NCBI GenBank assembly: GCA_963759545.1
Contig: CAVXAB010000031.1
Span: forward strand, 1-64,000
Reading direction: 5' to 3'
DNA from: Trebonia sp963759545
GTDB taxonomy: Bacteria > Actinomycetota > Actinomycetes > Streptosporangiales > Streptosporangiaceae
Length of the DNA stretch: 64,000 nt
Shown here: positions 43,528 to 51,907 of the stretch, piece by piece
Layout of the letters: every line of letters starts with the position of its first letter
Numbering within the stretch: the first letter of the stretch is position 1
Notes under the pieces: model-generated
Databases searched by the model: none
What the model was told of the DNA's origin: nothing
What the model saw: the letters and a program-made list of their open reading frames with translations, nothing else
Translations under genes and position numbers: made by a program

Positions 43528-44400
43528 ATGAGTGATATTCACGCGGTCGGCCCGACCGCGCTGCGCATGATCCTGGGCAGGCAGTTGCAGGCACTTCGCG
43601 AGAAAGCGGAGATGAGCTTCGACGAGGCCGCGGCGGCGATCTTGTCCTCACCGTTCACCATCCGCCGGATGGAGCGGGCAGAAGGCGGGTTCAAGCCCCT
43701 GACCGTCAAGAGCCTGCTGATCGCCTACGGGGTCACCGACCCGGCCGAGATCGAGTCGTTCCTGTCGCTGTGCAGGGACGCGGCCAAGGCCGGCTGGTGG
43801 CACAGCTACGGCGACGTGCTGCCCGAGTGGTTCCGTACCTTCGTCGGACTGGAAGAAGCCGCCAGCCTCATCCGGGGTTACGAGCCGCACTGGGTCCCCG
43901 GCCTCCTGCAGACCGAGGACTACGCCCGTGCCAGCGTCAGGACAGGCTTCCCCGATGCCCCGGACGCTGAGGTGGAGCGGCGCGTCACGCTGCGCCTCGC
44001 CCGGCAGAAGATCCTGGACCGGCCGGATCCGCCGCAACTGTGGGTCGTTATCGACGAGACCGTGCTGCGCCGTGCCGTGGCGACGACCGGCGGGCAGGCG
44101 ATGCGCGCCCAGATCGACCGCCTGATCGAGGCCACGGAGCGGCCGAAGGTCACCTTGCAGGTGCTGACTTTCGCGTCTGGGATGCACCCGGCCGCGTTCG
44201 GCCTCTTCTACCTGTTGCGTTTCCCTGACAAGGAGATGCCAGACCTGGTGTACGGCGAGACCATGACCAGCTCCTGGTACCTCGACAAGCCAAGGGAAAC
44301 GACTTCCTACCTGGAGGCGCTTGACCGCGTCAGCGCGCAGGCAGCCCCCGCGGACAGCACTGCCCAGGTCCTCCGCACCATTCGCAAGGAGATCTCATGA
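43528..44400 (+). CDS. XRE regulator with DUF5753 domain (Scr1/WhiJ-like)
   Basis: 290 residues. The helix-turn-helix lies at about residues 15-75 (LGRQLQALREKAEMSFDEAA). The DUF5753 ligand/toxin-like domain follows, with LIRGYEPHWVPGLLQTEDYA, ERRVTLRLARQKIL and the late VYGETMTSSWYLD. The protein is full length. Its ATGA overlaps the DUF397 gene, giving the standard pair. In Streptomyces such pairs (for example WhiJ) govern sporulation. The preceding 200 bp are AT-rich and contain its promoter. Confidence 0.9.
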   Translation: MSDIHAVGPTALRMILGRQLQALREKAEMSFDEAAAAILSSPFTIRRMERAEGGFKPLTVKSLLIAYGVTDPAEIESFLSLCRDAAKAGWWHSYGDVLPEWFRTFVGLEEAASLIRGYEPHWVPGLLQTEDYARASVRTGFPDAPDAEVERRVTLRLARQKILDRPDPPQLWVVIDETVLRRAVATTGGQAMRAQIDRLIEATERPKVTLQVLTFASGMHPAAFGLFYLLRFPDKEMPDLVYGETMTSSWYLDKPRETTSYLEALDRVSAQAAPADSTAQVLRTIRKEIS

Positions 44401-44633
44401 CAAGTCACGTGTACAGCGGGATGCCGGCCGAGGCCATCCAGGGTGCCGTCTGGCGCAAGCCGTGGAGCGGCTCAAACGGCGGTGCCTGCCTCGAGGCCGC
44501 GAAGCTGCCCGAGGGAAGGGTCGCCGTCAGGCAGTCCACCGATCCAGCGGGACCCGCGCTGATCTTCGAGCCCGCCGAGATCCGCGCGTTCCTGGCCGGT
44601 GCCAAGGAAGGGCTGGCCGACTTCCTGCTGTAG
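44397..44633 (+). CDS. DUF397 small protein
   Basis: 78 residues with the DUF397 core AVWRKPWSGSNGGACLEAAK and AVRQSTDPAGPALIFEPAE, ending FLAGAKEGLADFLL. These small proteins always accompany XRE-DUF5753 regulators and are thought to bind and modulate them. It starts at ATG 44397, 4 bp inside the regulator gene. Confidence 0.92.
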   Translation: MTSHVYSGMPAEAIQGAVWRKPWSGSNGGACLEAAKLPEGRVAVRQSTDPAGPALIFEPAEIRAFLAGAKEGLADFLL

Positions 44634-44739
44634 TCCCCGACCTGGAAGCAGGCGTGCCGCGGGCCTGACCGCGGCACGTCACCGGTTCCGGGGGGCTCGT
44701 TTACGGGGGGCGAGCCCGCCCGGCTATGAGGAAGGCACG

Positions 44740-46134
44740 ATGTCTGAGCAGGCATGCGCATGGCTGCGCCGAGAGCGCGAGTCACGTGGCTGGGACCGGC
44801 CGGAAATGGCTCGTCAGCTCATCGCGGCGGTCAGGTCGACGGGCGGCGGGCAGTTGCCTGGCGTCAAGAGCCTGACCCACAACATCTACCGCTGGGAGAG
44901 CGGGGACGGCGTTTCCCAGCGATACATGCTTGCCTACTGCGCGGCGTTCGGCATCGAGCCTGCCGATTTTCCCCGTCCGGCGAGCGCACCGCGGTTGCCG
45001 CCTCCGCCGTCCGGGCTGCCCGCGGAGGCGGCGCCCCGCGCGGCCGGCATTGTCGCCGCCCGCGGGACGCTGGCGGGCAAGGCGGTGGAACCCGACCCGC
45101 TCGTTGAGCAAGAGGTCTTGGTGGCGGCCCACGAGGCGAGCGAGCGGGCATGCCAGGCCGAGCAGCGCGGCATCGGCGATACCGCGCTCGAGCAGTTCCA
45201 CGCCGACGTGACCAGGCTCTCCCGCGACTACATGACCGCGGAGCCGGTTCCCCTGTTCAAGGAGATGCTGAGGGTTCGCGGCCGCATGCACGACGCGCTT
45301 GACCGGCAGCTCTGGCCAAGGGACAGGACGGAAATCTACTTCCTGCTCGGCTGCATCAACGGCCTGATGGGATGCGTGGCCGCTGACCTCGGCTACGCGG
45401 CCGCCGGCGAGGAACTCGCCAGGGCCGGCTGGGCCTTCGCGGCGGTGACGGGCCACCACGGGCTCATGGCGAAGCTCCGGCTGGACCTGGCGGGCCTGTG
45501 CTACTGGGACGGCCAGGTCCGCCGTACCGCGGACCTAGCGTCAAGCGGCCTCGGGTACCTGTCCGGCGGGCCGACGGCGGTGCAGCTGCACATCCGGTAC
45601 GGCCGGGCGGCGGCCCGCATGGGCGACGCGGGTGCGGCCCGCAGGTCCATCGAGGCCGCCCGCCGGGCGCACGACCTGGACTACAGCGACGACCTGACGG
45701 CAATCGGCGGGGAATTCGACCTGTCGAGCGCGAGCGCGCAGTACCTCATCGGGTCCGTCCTGATCGACATCCCCGGCGCCTCGGCCGAGGCGGTGGCGCA
45801 GCTCGAGCGGGCCGTGGACCTGTACCAGGCAGGCCCGGGCCCCGGTGAGACCCACGGGTACGGGACCGCCGCGCTTGCCAGCATCAGCCTGGCCGAGGCG
45901 TGGCTCGGCGCGGGAGAGCTGGAGGCGGCGGCCGCCGCATTGGAAACGGTGCTCGACCTGCCGCCAAGCCGGCGGATCGACCCGATCCCGCAGGGACTGG
46001 CCCGCGTCCGCGCCGGACTGGCCGCCGCTGCCTACCACGGGTCGCCCCTGGCGCGTGACCTGGCCGAGCAGATCGACACGTTCAGCACTGAGGGCGTCGG
46101 TACCGAGACCGACTTGCGTGATCTTCCCGCTTGA
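44740..46134 (+). CDS. XRE-like HTH protein with TPR-type C-terminal region
   Basis: 464 residues. ATG 44740 follows gaggaagg. The N-terminal 80 residues look like a helix-turn-helix (RRERESRGWDRPEMARQLIA, KSLTHNIYRWESGDGVSQRY). After a Pro-rich linker the remaining 330 residues are helical repeats of TPR kind (RRSIEAARRAHDLDY, EAVAQLERAVDLYQAG). Actinomycetes have many such proteins; some are signal-sensing regulators. It follows the DUF397 gene on the same strand after 106 bp and precedes the convergent methyltransferase. Confidence 0.82.
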   Translation: MSEQACAWLRRERESRGWDRPEMARQLIAAVRSTGGGQLPGVKSLTHNIYRWESGDGVSQRYMLAYCAAFGIEPADFPRPASAPRLPPPPSGLPAEAAPRAAGIVAARGTLAGKAVEPDPLVEQEVLVAAHEASERACQAEQRGIGDTALEQFHADVTRLSRDYMTAEPVPLFKEMLRVRGRMHDALDRQLWPRDRTEIYFLLGCINGLMGCVAADLGYAAAGEELARAGWAFAAVTGHHGLMAKLRLDLAGLCYWDGQVRRTADLASSGLGYLSGGPTAVQLHIRYGRAAARMGDAGAARRSIEAARRAHDLDYSDDLTAIGGEFDLSSASAQYLIGSVLIDIPGASAEAVAQLERAVDLYQAGPGPGETHGYGTAALASISLAEAWLGAGELEAAAAALETVLDLPPSRRIDPIPQGLARVRAGLAAAAYHGSPLARDLAEQIDTFSTEGVGTETDLRDLPA

Positions 46135-46175
46135 CCGGCAACGGCGGGCCGGCCAGTTCGGCCCGCCGCGCGGGC

Positions 46176-46982
46176 TCATCGCTCGCTAAGACGCGCCACG
46201 CCCCCGTAGATCCACAGCTTGTCCATGTTCACCGGCAGGTCTCCGTCCGGCCGCCAGAGCGGCGACTGGACGAGGCCGGGCTCGACGAGTTCGAAGCCGG
46301 AGAAGAAGGCCGAGATCTGATTGTGGCTGCGCAGCGTCACCGGGGAGGTCGCCTGGTTGTAGACGCCCATGGCGTCCGCCGCGGCCCTGCTGCGGAAGTC
46401 TCCGGTCACGTGCGACAGCGCCAGGTAGCTGCCGGCGGGAAGCACATCGCGCAGGGTGGCCACGAGTTCCGCCGGGTGCTCGTCGTCCTTGATGAAGTGC
46501 AAGACCGCGATCAGCAGCAGGGCAACCGGCTCATCGAAGTTGATGAGGCGGCGGGTGGTCGGGTGCGACAGGATCGCCTTCGGATCACGCAAGTCCGCCA
46601 GGACTATCCCCGTCGTGCCCGCCCCGGTCAGCAGCGCGTTGGCGTGCACGTTCACGATCGGGTCGTTGTCGACGTACACCACGCGCGCATCCGGGGCCAC
46701 GCGGCCGGCCACCTCGTGCACGTTGCCCGCCGTCGGGATGCCGGTGCCCACATCGAGGAACTGCCGGATCCCCGCCTCACCCGCAAGGAACCGCACCGCC
46801 CGCCCGAGGAAGTCACGGTTCACGCGGGCGATGTCGCGTATCTCGGGCGCGCGCCTGATGACCTCTCCCGCCGCTTCCTTGTCGGCCGCGTAGTTGTCCT
46901 TGCCGCCGAGGTAGAAGTCGTACATCCGCGCCGGGTGCGGCTTCGTGGTGTCGATGTCGGCGGGGGCGAAACCGGTGTCCAT
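46176..46982 (-). CDS. SAM-dependent methyltransferase (DUF574)
   Basis: 268 residues of the DUF574/PF04672 family: PHPARMYDFYLGGKDNYAAD at the start, FLDVGTGIPTAGNVHEVAG as the SAM-binding loop, and ALSHVTGDF. The family is specific to actinomycetes and often lies close to regulators and DUF397 genes; its substrate is unknown. ATG 46982 gives the family N-terminus. Convergent with the TPR-type regulator. Confidence 0.92.
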   Translation of the reverse strand: MDTGFAPADIDTTKPHPARMYDFYLGGKDNYAADKEAAGEVIRRAPEIRDIARVNRDFLGRAVRFLAGEAGIRQFLDVGTGIPTAGNVHEVAGRVAPDARVVYVDNDPIVNVHANALLTGAGTTGIVLADLRDPKAILSHPTTRRLINFDEPVALLLIAVLHFIKDDEHPAELVATLRDVLPAGSYLALSHVTGDFRSRAAADAMGVYNQATSPVTLRSHNQISAFFSGFELVEPGLVQSPLWRPDGDLPVNMDKLWIYGGVARLSER

Positions 46983-47169
46983 CGGTGCCCTTCACTGTGA
47001 GGGGTTGGTCGGGTCCGTTCGGCAACAGTATCTCTAAGCATGACCCCGATTCGGGCGGCCCGGAAGCCTACAGTCGCGGACACTTCAGGGCAGCGCGCGA
47101 AAAGTAGCTGCCCCGTCGGAAATCGGTGGGGCGTGGTTTGTCCGGCCGCGGCCATGGGACAGATCCGGT

Positions 47170-48048
47170 ATGGGAGACATCCGGGTAGGCACGGCGGGGT
47201 GGACCGACAAGACGCTGATCGATTCCGGCTGGTACCCGGCCGACGCAGGCAATCCGGAGAAGCGGCTCAGGTACTACGCGACCCAGTTCCCGCTGGTCGA
47301 GGTCGACTCCGCCTACTACGCGCTGCCCGCCGAGCAGACCGCGAAGGCCTGGGCGGAGCGCACCCCAGACCACTTCACCTTCAACGTCAAGGCGTTCAGC
47401 CTGTTCACCCAGCACCCCACCCCGGTAAAAGCGCTGCCAGCCGACCTGCGCGAGGCCGCCGCCAAGGCGGGCAAGGACCGCGTCTACCTCAAGGACATCG
47501 ATCCCGACGTGACCGGCCAGGCGTGGGACCGCTTCCTCGCGGCCCTCGCGCCGCTGCGGCAGGCGGGCAAGCTCGGCGCGATCCTGCTGCAGTTCCCGCC
47601 GTGGTTCCCAATCGGCCGCGCGAACAAGCAGTACATCCTGGACTGCGCCCAGCGTGTCGCGCCGGACCGGGTGTGCGTGGAGTTCCGTAACCACACGTGG
47701 ATGACCGAGGACAACCAGAAGGAGACCCTGGAGTTCCTGTCCGCGCACGACCTGCCCTACGTGTGCGTGGACATGCCCCAGGGCTACTCGAATTCCATCC
47801 CGCCGGTGGTCGCCGCCACCAGCGACCTCGCGGTGCTCCGCATGCACGGCCACTCGGACAAGTGGGAGAGCAAGGACATCCAGGAACGGTTCGGCTACCG
47901 CTACGACGGCAAAGAGCTGAAGAAGTGGGCAGGCAACGTCAAGCGGCTGGCCGAGGACGCCGCCGAGACCCACGTGGTGTTCAACAACTGCTACCGCGAC
48001 TACGCCCAGGTCAACGCCAAGCAGCTGGAAGCACTGTTCGCCGCCTGA
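47170..48048 (+). CDS. DUF72 domain protein
   Basis: 292 residues starting at ATG 47170 (VGTAGWTDKTLIDSGWYP). The TIM-barrel-like DUF72 family is recognisable by EVDSAYYALPAEQT, NVKAFSLFTQH, LLQFPPWF and VEFRNHTWMTED. The biochemical function is not known; relatives occur near repair and nuclease genes. It is a full-length single gene. Confidence 0.9.
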   Translation: MGDIRVGTAGWTDKTLIDSGWYPADAGNPEKRLRYYATQFPLVEVDSAYYALPAEQTAKAWAERTPDHFTFNVKAFSLFTQHPTPVKALPADLREAAAKAGKDRVYLKDIDPDVTGQAWDRFLAALAPLRQAGKLGAILLQFPPWFPIGRANKQYILDCAQRVAPDRVCVEFRNHTWMTEDNQKETLEFLSAHDLPYVCVDMPQGYSNSIPPVVAATSDLAVLRMHGHSDKWESKDIQERFGYRYDGKELKKWAGNVKRLAEDAAETHVVFNNCYRDYAQVNAKQLEALFAA

Positions 48049-48102
48049 CCTGCGGAGCGGCACATTTGACTTCAAGCGCTTGAGGTATGTGACCCTGAAC
48101 GC

Positions 48103-48571
48103 ATGACAGCTTTGACGATCCAGGAGGTCTCCAGGCGCAGCGGGCTGAGCGAGCCGACGCTCCGCTACTACGAGGAGGTCGGACTGGTCGGCCCGGTTGA
48201 CCGGGATGCCAGGAGCGGGCACCGCCGCTACGGCGACGATGACCTCGACGTGCTTCAGGCGCTCGCCTGCCTGCGCGCGCTCGGCATGGGCATCGAGGAC
48301 ATGCGCACCTACCAGGCCAACCGCGGCCGCGCCAACCGGGGCGAGCACGGCCGCGCGGTGGCGGCCGAGCAGCGCGACCTGCTGCTGACGGCACGCCGGG
48401 CGGATCGAGGCGGAGATCGCCGCCCTGCACACCCGGCTGGACTACCTCCGCGAGAAGTCGGCGCTGTGGGACGCCAGGGCGCGCGGTGATGCCGCGGCGG
48501 AGGCCGCGGCGCAGCAGCGGGTGCACGCCGCCCTCAGCCGCATGGACATGGAAATGGAGATCAAGCGATGA
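48103..48571 (+). pseudogene. MerR-family regulator, one inserted base
   Basis: The N-terminus from ATG 48103 is a good MerR domain (TIQEVSRRSGLSEPTLRYYE, ALACLRALGMGIEDMR). In ctgctgacggcac the A at 48388 breaks the frame. Without it the reading is LLLRHAGRIEAEIAALHTRL, then a coiled coil to the stop at 48569-48571, the normal length for the family. Its corrected end overlaps the ATG of the epimerase gene by 4 bp, so both formed one operon, probably autoregulated by the MerR protein. Confidence 0.82.
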
Positions 48572-49551
48572 GCCAGATTCTGGTGACCGGGGCATCCGGC
48601 TACGTGGGCACGCAACTGATCGCGGCGCTGCTCCGCGACGGCGGGCAGCCGCCGGTGCGCGCCGTGGTGCGCTCGGCGGCCCGCGAGGACGGCCTGCGCG
48701 CGGCGGTGCGCCGAGGGGGTGCCGACGACCACGGCGTCGAGGTCGTCACCGCCGACCTGATGTCCGACGACGGCTGGAAGGCCGCCATGACCGGGGTCGA
48801 CGAGGTCTACCACGTCGCCTCGCCCATCCCGCCCGCCCAGCCGGAAGACCCCGACGAGCTGATCGTCCCGGCTCGCGAGGGCACGCTGCGGGTGCTGCGC
48901 GCCGCGCGCGACGCCGGGGCCAGGCGCGTGGTGCTCACCTCGTCGTTCGCCGCGATCGGCTACACCCCCAAACCGGGCGCCGAGTTCACCGAGGACGACT
49001 GGACCGATCCCGACATGCCCGGCCTGCCGCCCTACCCGCGCTCCAAGACGATCGCCGAGCGCGCCGCCTGGGACTTCATGCGCGGCGAGGGCGGCGGAGC
49101 GGAAACCGAGCTGGTCGTGGTCAACCCGACGTTCATACTCGGGCCGCCGCTGACGGCCGCGGCGGGCTCCTCGATGTACCTGATCAAGGCGATGTTCGGC
49201 GGGGAGATGAGCGTCGCGCCGCGGCACCGGTTCGGCATCGCCGACGTGCGCGACGTGGCCGACCTGCACATCCGGGCGATGGCGGCCCCCGGAGCGGCGG
49301 GCAAGCGCTTCATCGGCGTCTCCGACCACCCGGCGATGAGCTACCTCGAGCTGGCCGAGATCCTGCGCCGCCGGTTCGGCCCGCTGGCGGCCCGGGTGCC
49401 CACCGAGGAGGCACCGGGGGATGACCTGCCGCGGCTGGTGATCCACAACGACCGGGCCAAGGACGAGCTCGGCTGGCGCCCGCGCCCGGCGGAGACGACG
49501 ATCGTGGATACGGTCGAGAGCCTGCGCGAGCGCGGCGAACTGCCAGAGTAA
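48568..49551 (+). CDS. NAD-dependent epimerase/dehydratase (aldehyde reductase-like)
   Basis: 327 residues of the extended SDR type: VTGASGYVGTQLIAALLRDG at the start, YHVASPIPPAQPED, then YPRSKTIAERAAWDF containing the YxxxK motif. The dihydroflavonol reductase/aldehyde reductase branch is the closest. It is translationally coupled to the MerR gene. A 14-bp stem at 49570 probably ends the transcript before the convergent menB. Confidence 0.88.
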   Translation: MSQILVTGASGYVGTQLIAALLRDGGQPPVRAVVRSAAREDGLRAAVRRGGADDHGVEVVTADLMSDDGWKAAMTGVDEVYHVASPIPPAQPEDPDELIVPAREGTLRVLRAARDAGARRVVLTSSFAAIGYTPKPGAEFTEDDWTDPDMPGLPPYPRSKTIAERAAWDFMRGEGGGAETELVVVNPTFILGPPLTAAAGSSMYLIKAMFGGEMSVAPRHRFGIADVRDVADLHIRAMAAPGAAGKRFIGVSDHPAMSYLELAEILRRRFGPLAARVPTEEAPGDDLPRLVIHNDRAKDELGWRPRPAETTIVDTVESLRERGELPE

Positions 49552-49569
49552 TGACGGTGACTGGGAGTC

Positions 49570-49620
49570 AGCCGCCTACGTTCGGAATAATCAAAATGAG
49601 CATCCAGAACGTAAGCGGCT
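49570..49620. terminator. 14-bp hairpin between the epimerase gene and menB
   Basis: agccgcctacgttc (49570-49583) pairs with 49607-49620 with one mismatch around a 23-nt loop. It lies between two convergent genes and may serve both. Confidence 0.55.
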
Positions 49621-49691
49621 TACTCCGGCACCCCCGCCTGCTTCCCGCGGTCGTGCCAGCCCGCGCGCCCGTGCTACTCGGTCCGTGCGAG

Positions 49692-50600
49692 TCAGTAGTG
49701 CCAGGGGAAACGCGCCCAGTCGGGGTCGCGCTTTTCCAGGAACGCGTCCCTGCCCTCGGCGGCCTCGTCGGTCATGTACGCGAGCCTGGTGGCCTCCCCG
49801 GCGAACAGCTGCTGGCCGACCAGGCCGTCGTCGATCGCGTTGAATGCGTACTTCAGCATCCGCTGCGAGGTGGGGCTCTTCCGGTTGATCTTCGCGGCCC
49901 ACTCCAGCGCGGTGCCTTCCAGGTCCGCGTGCGGCACCACCGCGTTGACGGTGCCCATCCGGTGTCCTTCCTCGGCGTCGTACGTGTCGGCGAGGAAGAA
50001 AATCTGCCTGGCGAACTTCTGCCCCACCTGCCGGGCGAGGTAGGCCGAGCCGAAGCCGCCGTCGAAGCTTGCCACGTCCGCGTCGGTCTGCTTGAAGCGC
50101 GCGTGCTCGCGGCTGGCGAGCGTGAGGTCGCAGACGACGTGCAGGCTGTGCCCGCCGCCGGCGGCCCAGCCGGGCACGACGCAGATGACCACCTTGGGCA
50201 TGAACCGGATGAGGCGCTGCACCTCCAGGATGTGCAGCCGCCCGCTCCGCGCCGGGTCGATGGTCTCGCCCGTCTCACCTTCCGCGTACCGGTAGCCGTC
50301 CTTGCCGCGGATCCGCTGGTCGCCGCCGGAGCAGAAGGCCCACCCGCCGTCCTTCGGCGACGGGCCGTTGCCCGTCAGCAGCACGCAGCCCACGTCGGAA
50401 GTCATCCGGGCGTGATCGAGCGCGGTGTAAAGCTCGTCCACCGTGTGCGGGCGGAAGGCGTTGCGCACCTCGGGCCGGTTGAACGCCACGCGGACGGTGC
50501 CGGAGTCCACCGCGCGGTGGTACGTGATGTCGGAGAAGGAGAAGCCGTCAACCGCGCGCCACCGTGCAGGATCGAAGATCTCAGAAACCATGGGTTCCAT
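49692..50600 (-). CDS. menB: 1,4-dihydroxy-2-naphthoyl-CoA synthase
   Basis: 302 residues, closely like mycobacterial MenB: ITYHRAVDSGTVRVAFNRPE, NAFRPHTVDELYTALDHARM, LTGNGPSPKDGGWAFCSGGD, QRLIRFMPKVVICVVPGWAA and TDADVASFDGGFGSAYLARQ. MenB closes the naphthoate ring in menaquinone synthesis, in the cytosol. The crotonase oxyanion loop and the catalytic Asp/Tyr region are present. ATG 50600 or 50591 may be the start. No other men gene is in the window. Confidence 0.95.
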   Translation of the reverse strand: MEPMVSEIFDPARWRAVDGFSFSDITYHRAVDSGTVRVAFNRPEVRNAFRPHTVDELYTALDHARMTSDVGCVLLTGNGPSPKDGGWAFCSGGDQRIRGKDGYRYAEGETGETIDPARSGRLHILEVQRLIRFMPKVVICVVPGWAAGGGHSLHVVCDLTLASREHARFKQTDADVASFDGGFGSAYLARQVGQKFARQIFFLADTYDAEEGHRMGTVNAVVPHADLEGTALEWAAKINRKSPTSQRMLKYAFNAIDDGLVGQQLFAGEATRLAYMTDEAAEGRDAFLEKRDPDWARFPWHY

Positions 50601-50658
50601 TGTGGGCCCCGCCCGTCGTGCCGGTGACGGCGCGGCCGTCACCGGGCGACTGACACAC

Positions 50659-51177
50659 TCAGTTCTCCACGGTGACCGTCGGCGCGTGCTGGTACCAGCT
50701 GGCGATCAGGGATGAGACCCGCGCCCCCGAGCTGAAGTCGACGCGCAGCCAGCCCGTGCCTGACCACGTCTGGACGGAGTAGCCGGCGTCGGGCACCGCT
50801 GTCACCAGTTGCGCCGCGCCGCCCGTCAGGTTCAGCGTCACGATCCCCCCGGCTAGCGTGTAGGCGTGAATATCGCCGGCCGACGGTGCGGCGGACGCGC
50901 TGGCGGACCGCGAAGCGCCGCTGCTGCTGGCGGACCGGGACGGAGCCGCCTGGGCCGGCGTTGTCCGCGCGGCGCTCTGAGCCGGAGTGACCGCGCCCGC
51001 TGGCGTCGCGGCGGCCGGGGACGCGCTGGCCGACGGAAGCACCGATGCGCTGATGACCGGCATGCCCGGCCCCACTCCGGCGTTCCTGACCACGACGTTC
51101 GCGCCGAGCCAGGCGACGCCGACCGCGATGGCGGTGCCGGCCACCCAGGCCGTGAGGCCGACCACGAGCCGCACCAT
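50659..51177 (-). CDS. Membrane-anchored protein with Ser/Ala-rich linker
   Basis: 172 residues. An N-terminal hydrophobic anchor (VVGLTAWVAGTAIAVGVAWL) is followed by about 70 residues of Ser/Ala/Pro linker and then a small beta-rich domain (IHAYTLAGGIVTLNLTGGAA, YSVQTWSGTGWLRVDF). It resembles small surface proteins of unknown function. It is divergent from the response regulator at 51227, so it may be an output or a signal-binding partner of that system. No family was recognised. Confidence 0.6.
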   Translation of the reverse strand: MVRLVVGLTAWVAGTAIAVGVAWLGANVVVRNAGVGPGMPVISASVLPSASASPAAATPAGAVTPAQSAARTTPAQAAPSRSASSSGASRSASASAAPSAGDIHAYTLAGGIVTLNLTGGAAQLVTAVPDAGYSVQTWSGTGWLRVDFSSGARVSSLIASWYQHAPTVTVEN

Positions 51178-51226
51178 ATCGGCAATAATGCCGCAAGCCA
51201 CACCCTCGGTACGTACGGTTCGGGTT

Positions 51227-51907
51227 ATGGCCCGTGTGCTCATCGTCGAGGATGACTCGTACGTGCGCTCGGCGATGGTCGCCGACCTCACCCGTCGGTC
51301 GCACGCCGTCCGCACCGCCGGCACCGCGCTCGACGGCATCAGGGAGGTCAGCCATCACCCGCCGGAGCTGATCGTCCTCGACCTCGGCCTCCCCGACCTC
51401 GACGGCGGGCAGGCGCTGAAGATGATGCGCACGGTCACCACGGCGCCGGTTATCGTGGCCACCGCGCGCGACGAGGAGGCGGAGATCATCCGGCTGCTCA
51501 ACGACGGCGCCGACGACTACGTGGTGAAGCCCTTCTCCGGCGAGCACCTCGCGGCCAGGATCGCCGCACTGCTCCGCCGGGCGTCGCCGGGGAGCGCGCC
51601 GCCCTCCGTCATCGCCGTGGCCGGCCTGCGCATCGACCAGGCCAGGCGGGAGGCGCTGCTTGACGGCCGGCGCCTGGAACTGTCGCGCCGCGAGTTCGAC
51701 CTGCTCGCGTACCTGGCCGTGCGGCCTGGCACGGTGGTATCCCGCAGGGAACTGCTGACCGAGGTGTGGCACCAGGCCTACGGCGATGACCAGACCATCG
51801 ACGTGCACGTCTCGTGGCTGCGCCGCAAGCTCGGCGAGACGGCCGCGCGGCCCCGGTACCTGCACACGGTGCGCGGCGTCGGCGTGATGCTCGACGTCCC
51901 GCGGTGA
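51227..51907 (+). CDS. OmpR-type response regulator
   Basis: 226 residues. The receiver has the acidic pair in LIVEDDSYV, the phospho-Asp in LIVLDLGLPDLDGG, and the Lys in DDYVVKPFSGEHL. The winged helix is LELSRREFDLLAYLAVRPG and DVHVSWLRRKLGE. ATG 51227 gives the family start. Its GTGA overlaps the histidine kinase gene, its partner. The next gene downstream on the same strand is a chitinase, as in known ChiS/ChiR arrangements. Confidence 0.9.
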   Translation: MARVLIVEDDSYVRSAMVADLTRRSHAVRTAGTALDGIREVSHHPPELIVLDLGLPDLDGGQALKMMRTVTTAPVIVATARDEEAEIIRLLNDGADDYVVKPFSGEHLAARIAALLRRASPGSAPPSVIAVAGLRIDQARREALLDGRRLELSRREFDLLAYLAVRPGTVVSRRELLTEVWHQAYGDDQTIDVHVSWLRRKLGETAARPRYLHTVRGVGVMLDVPR

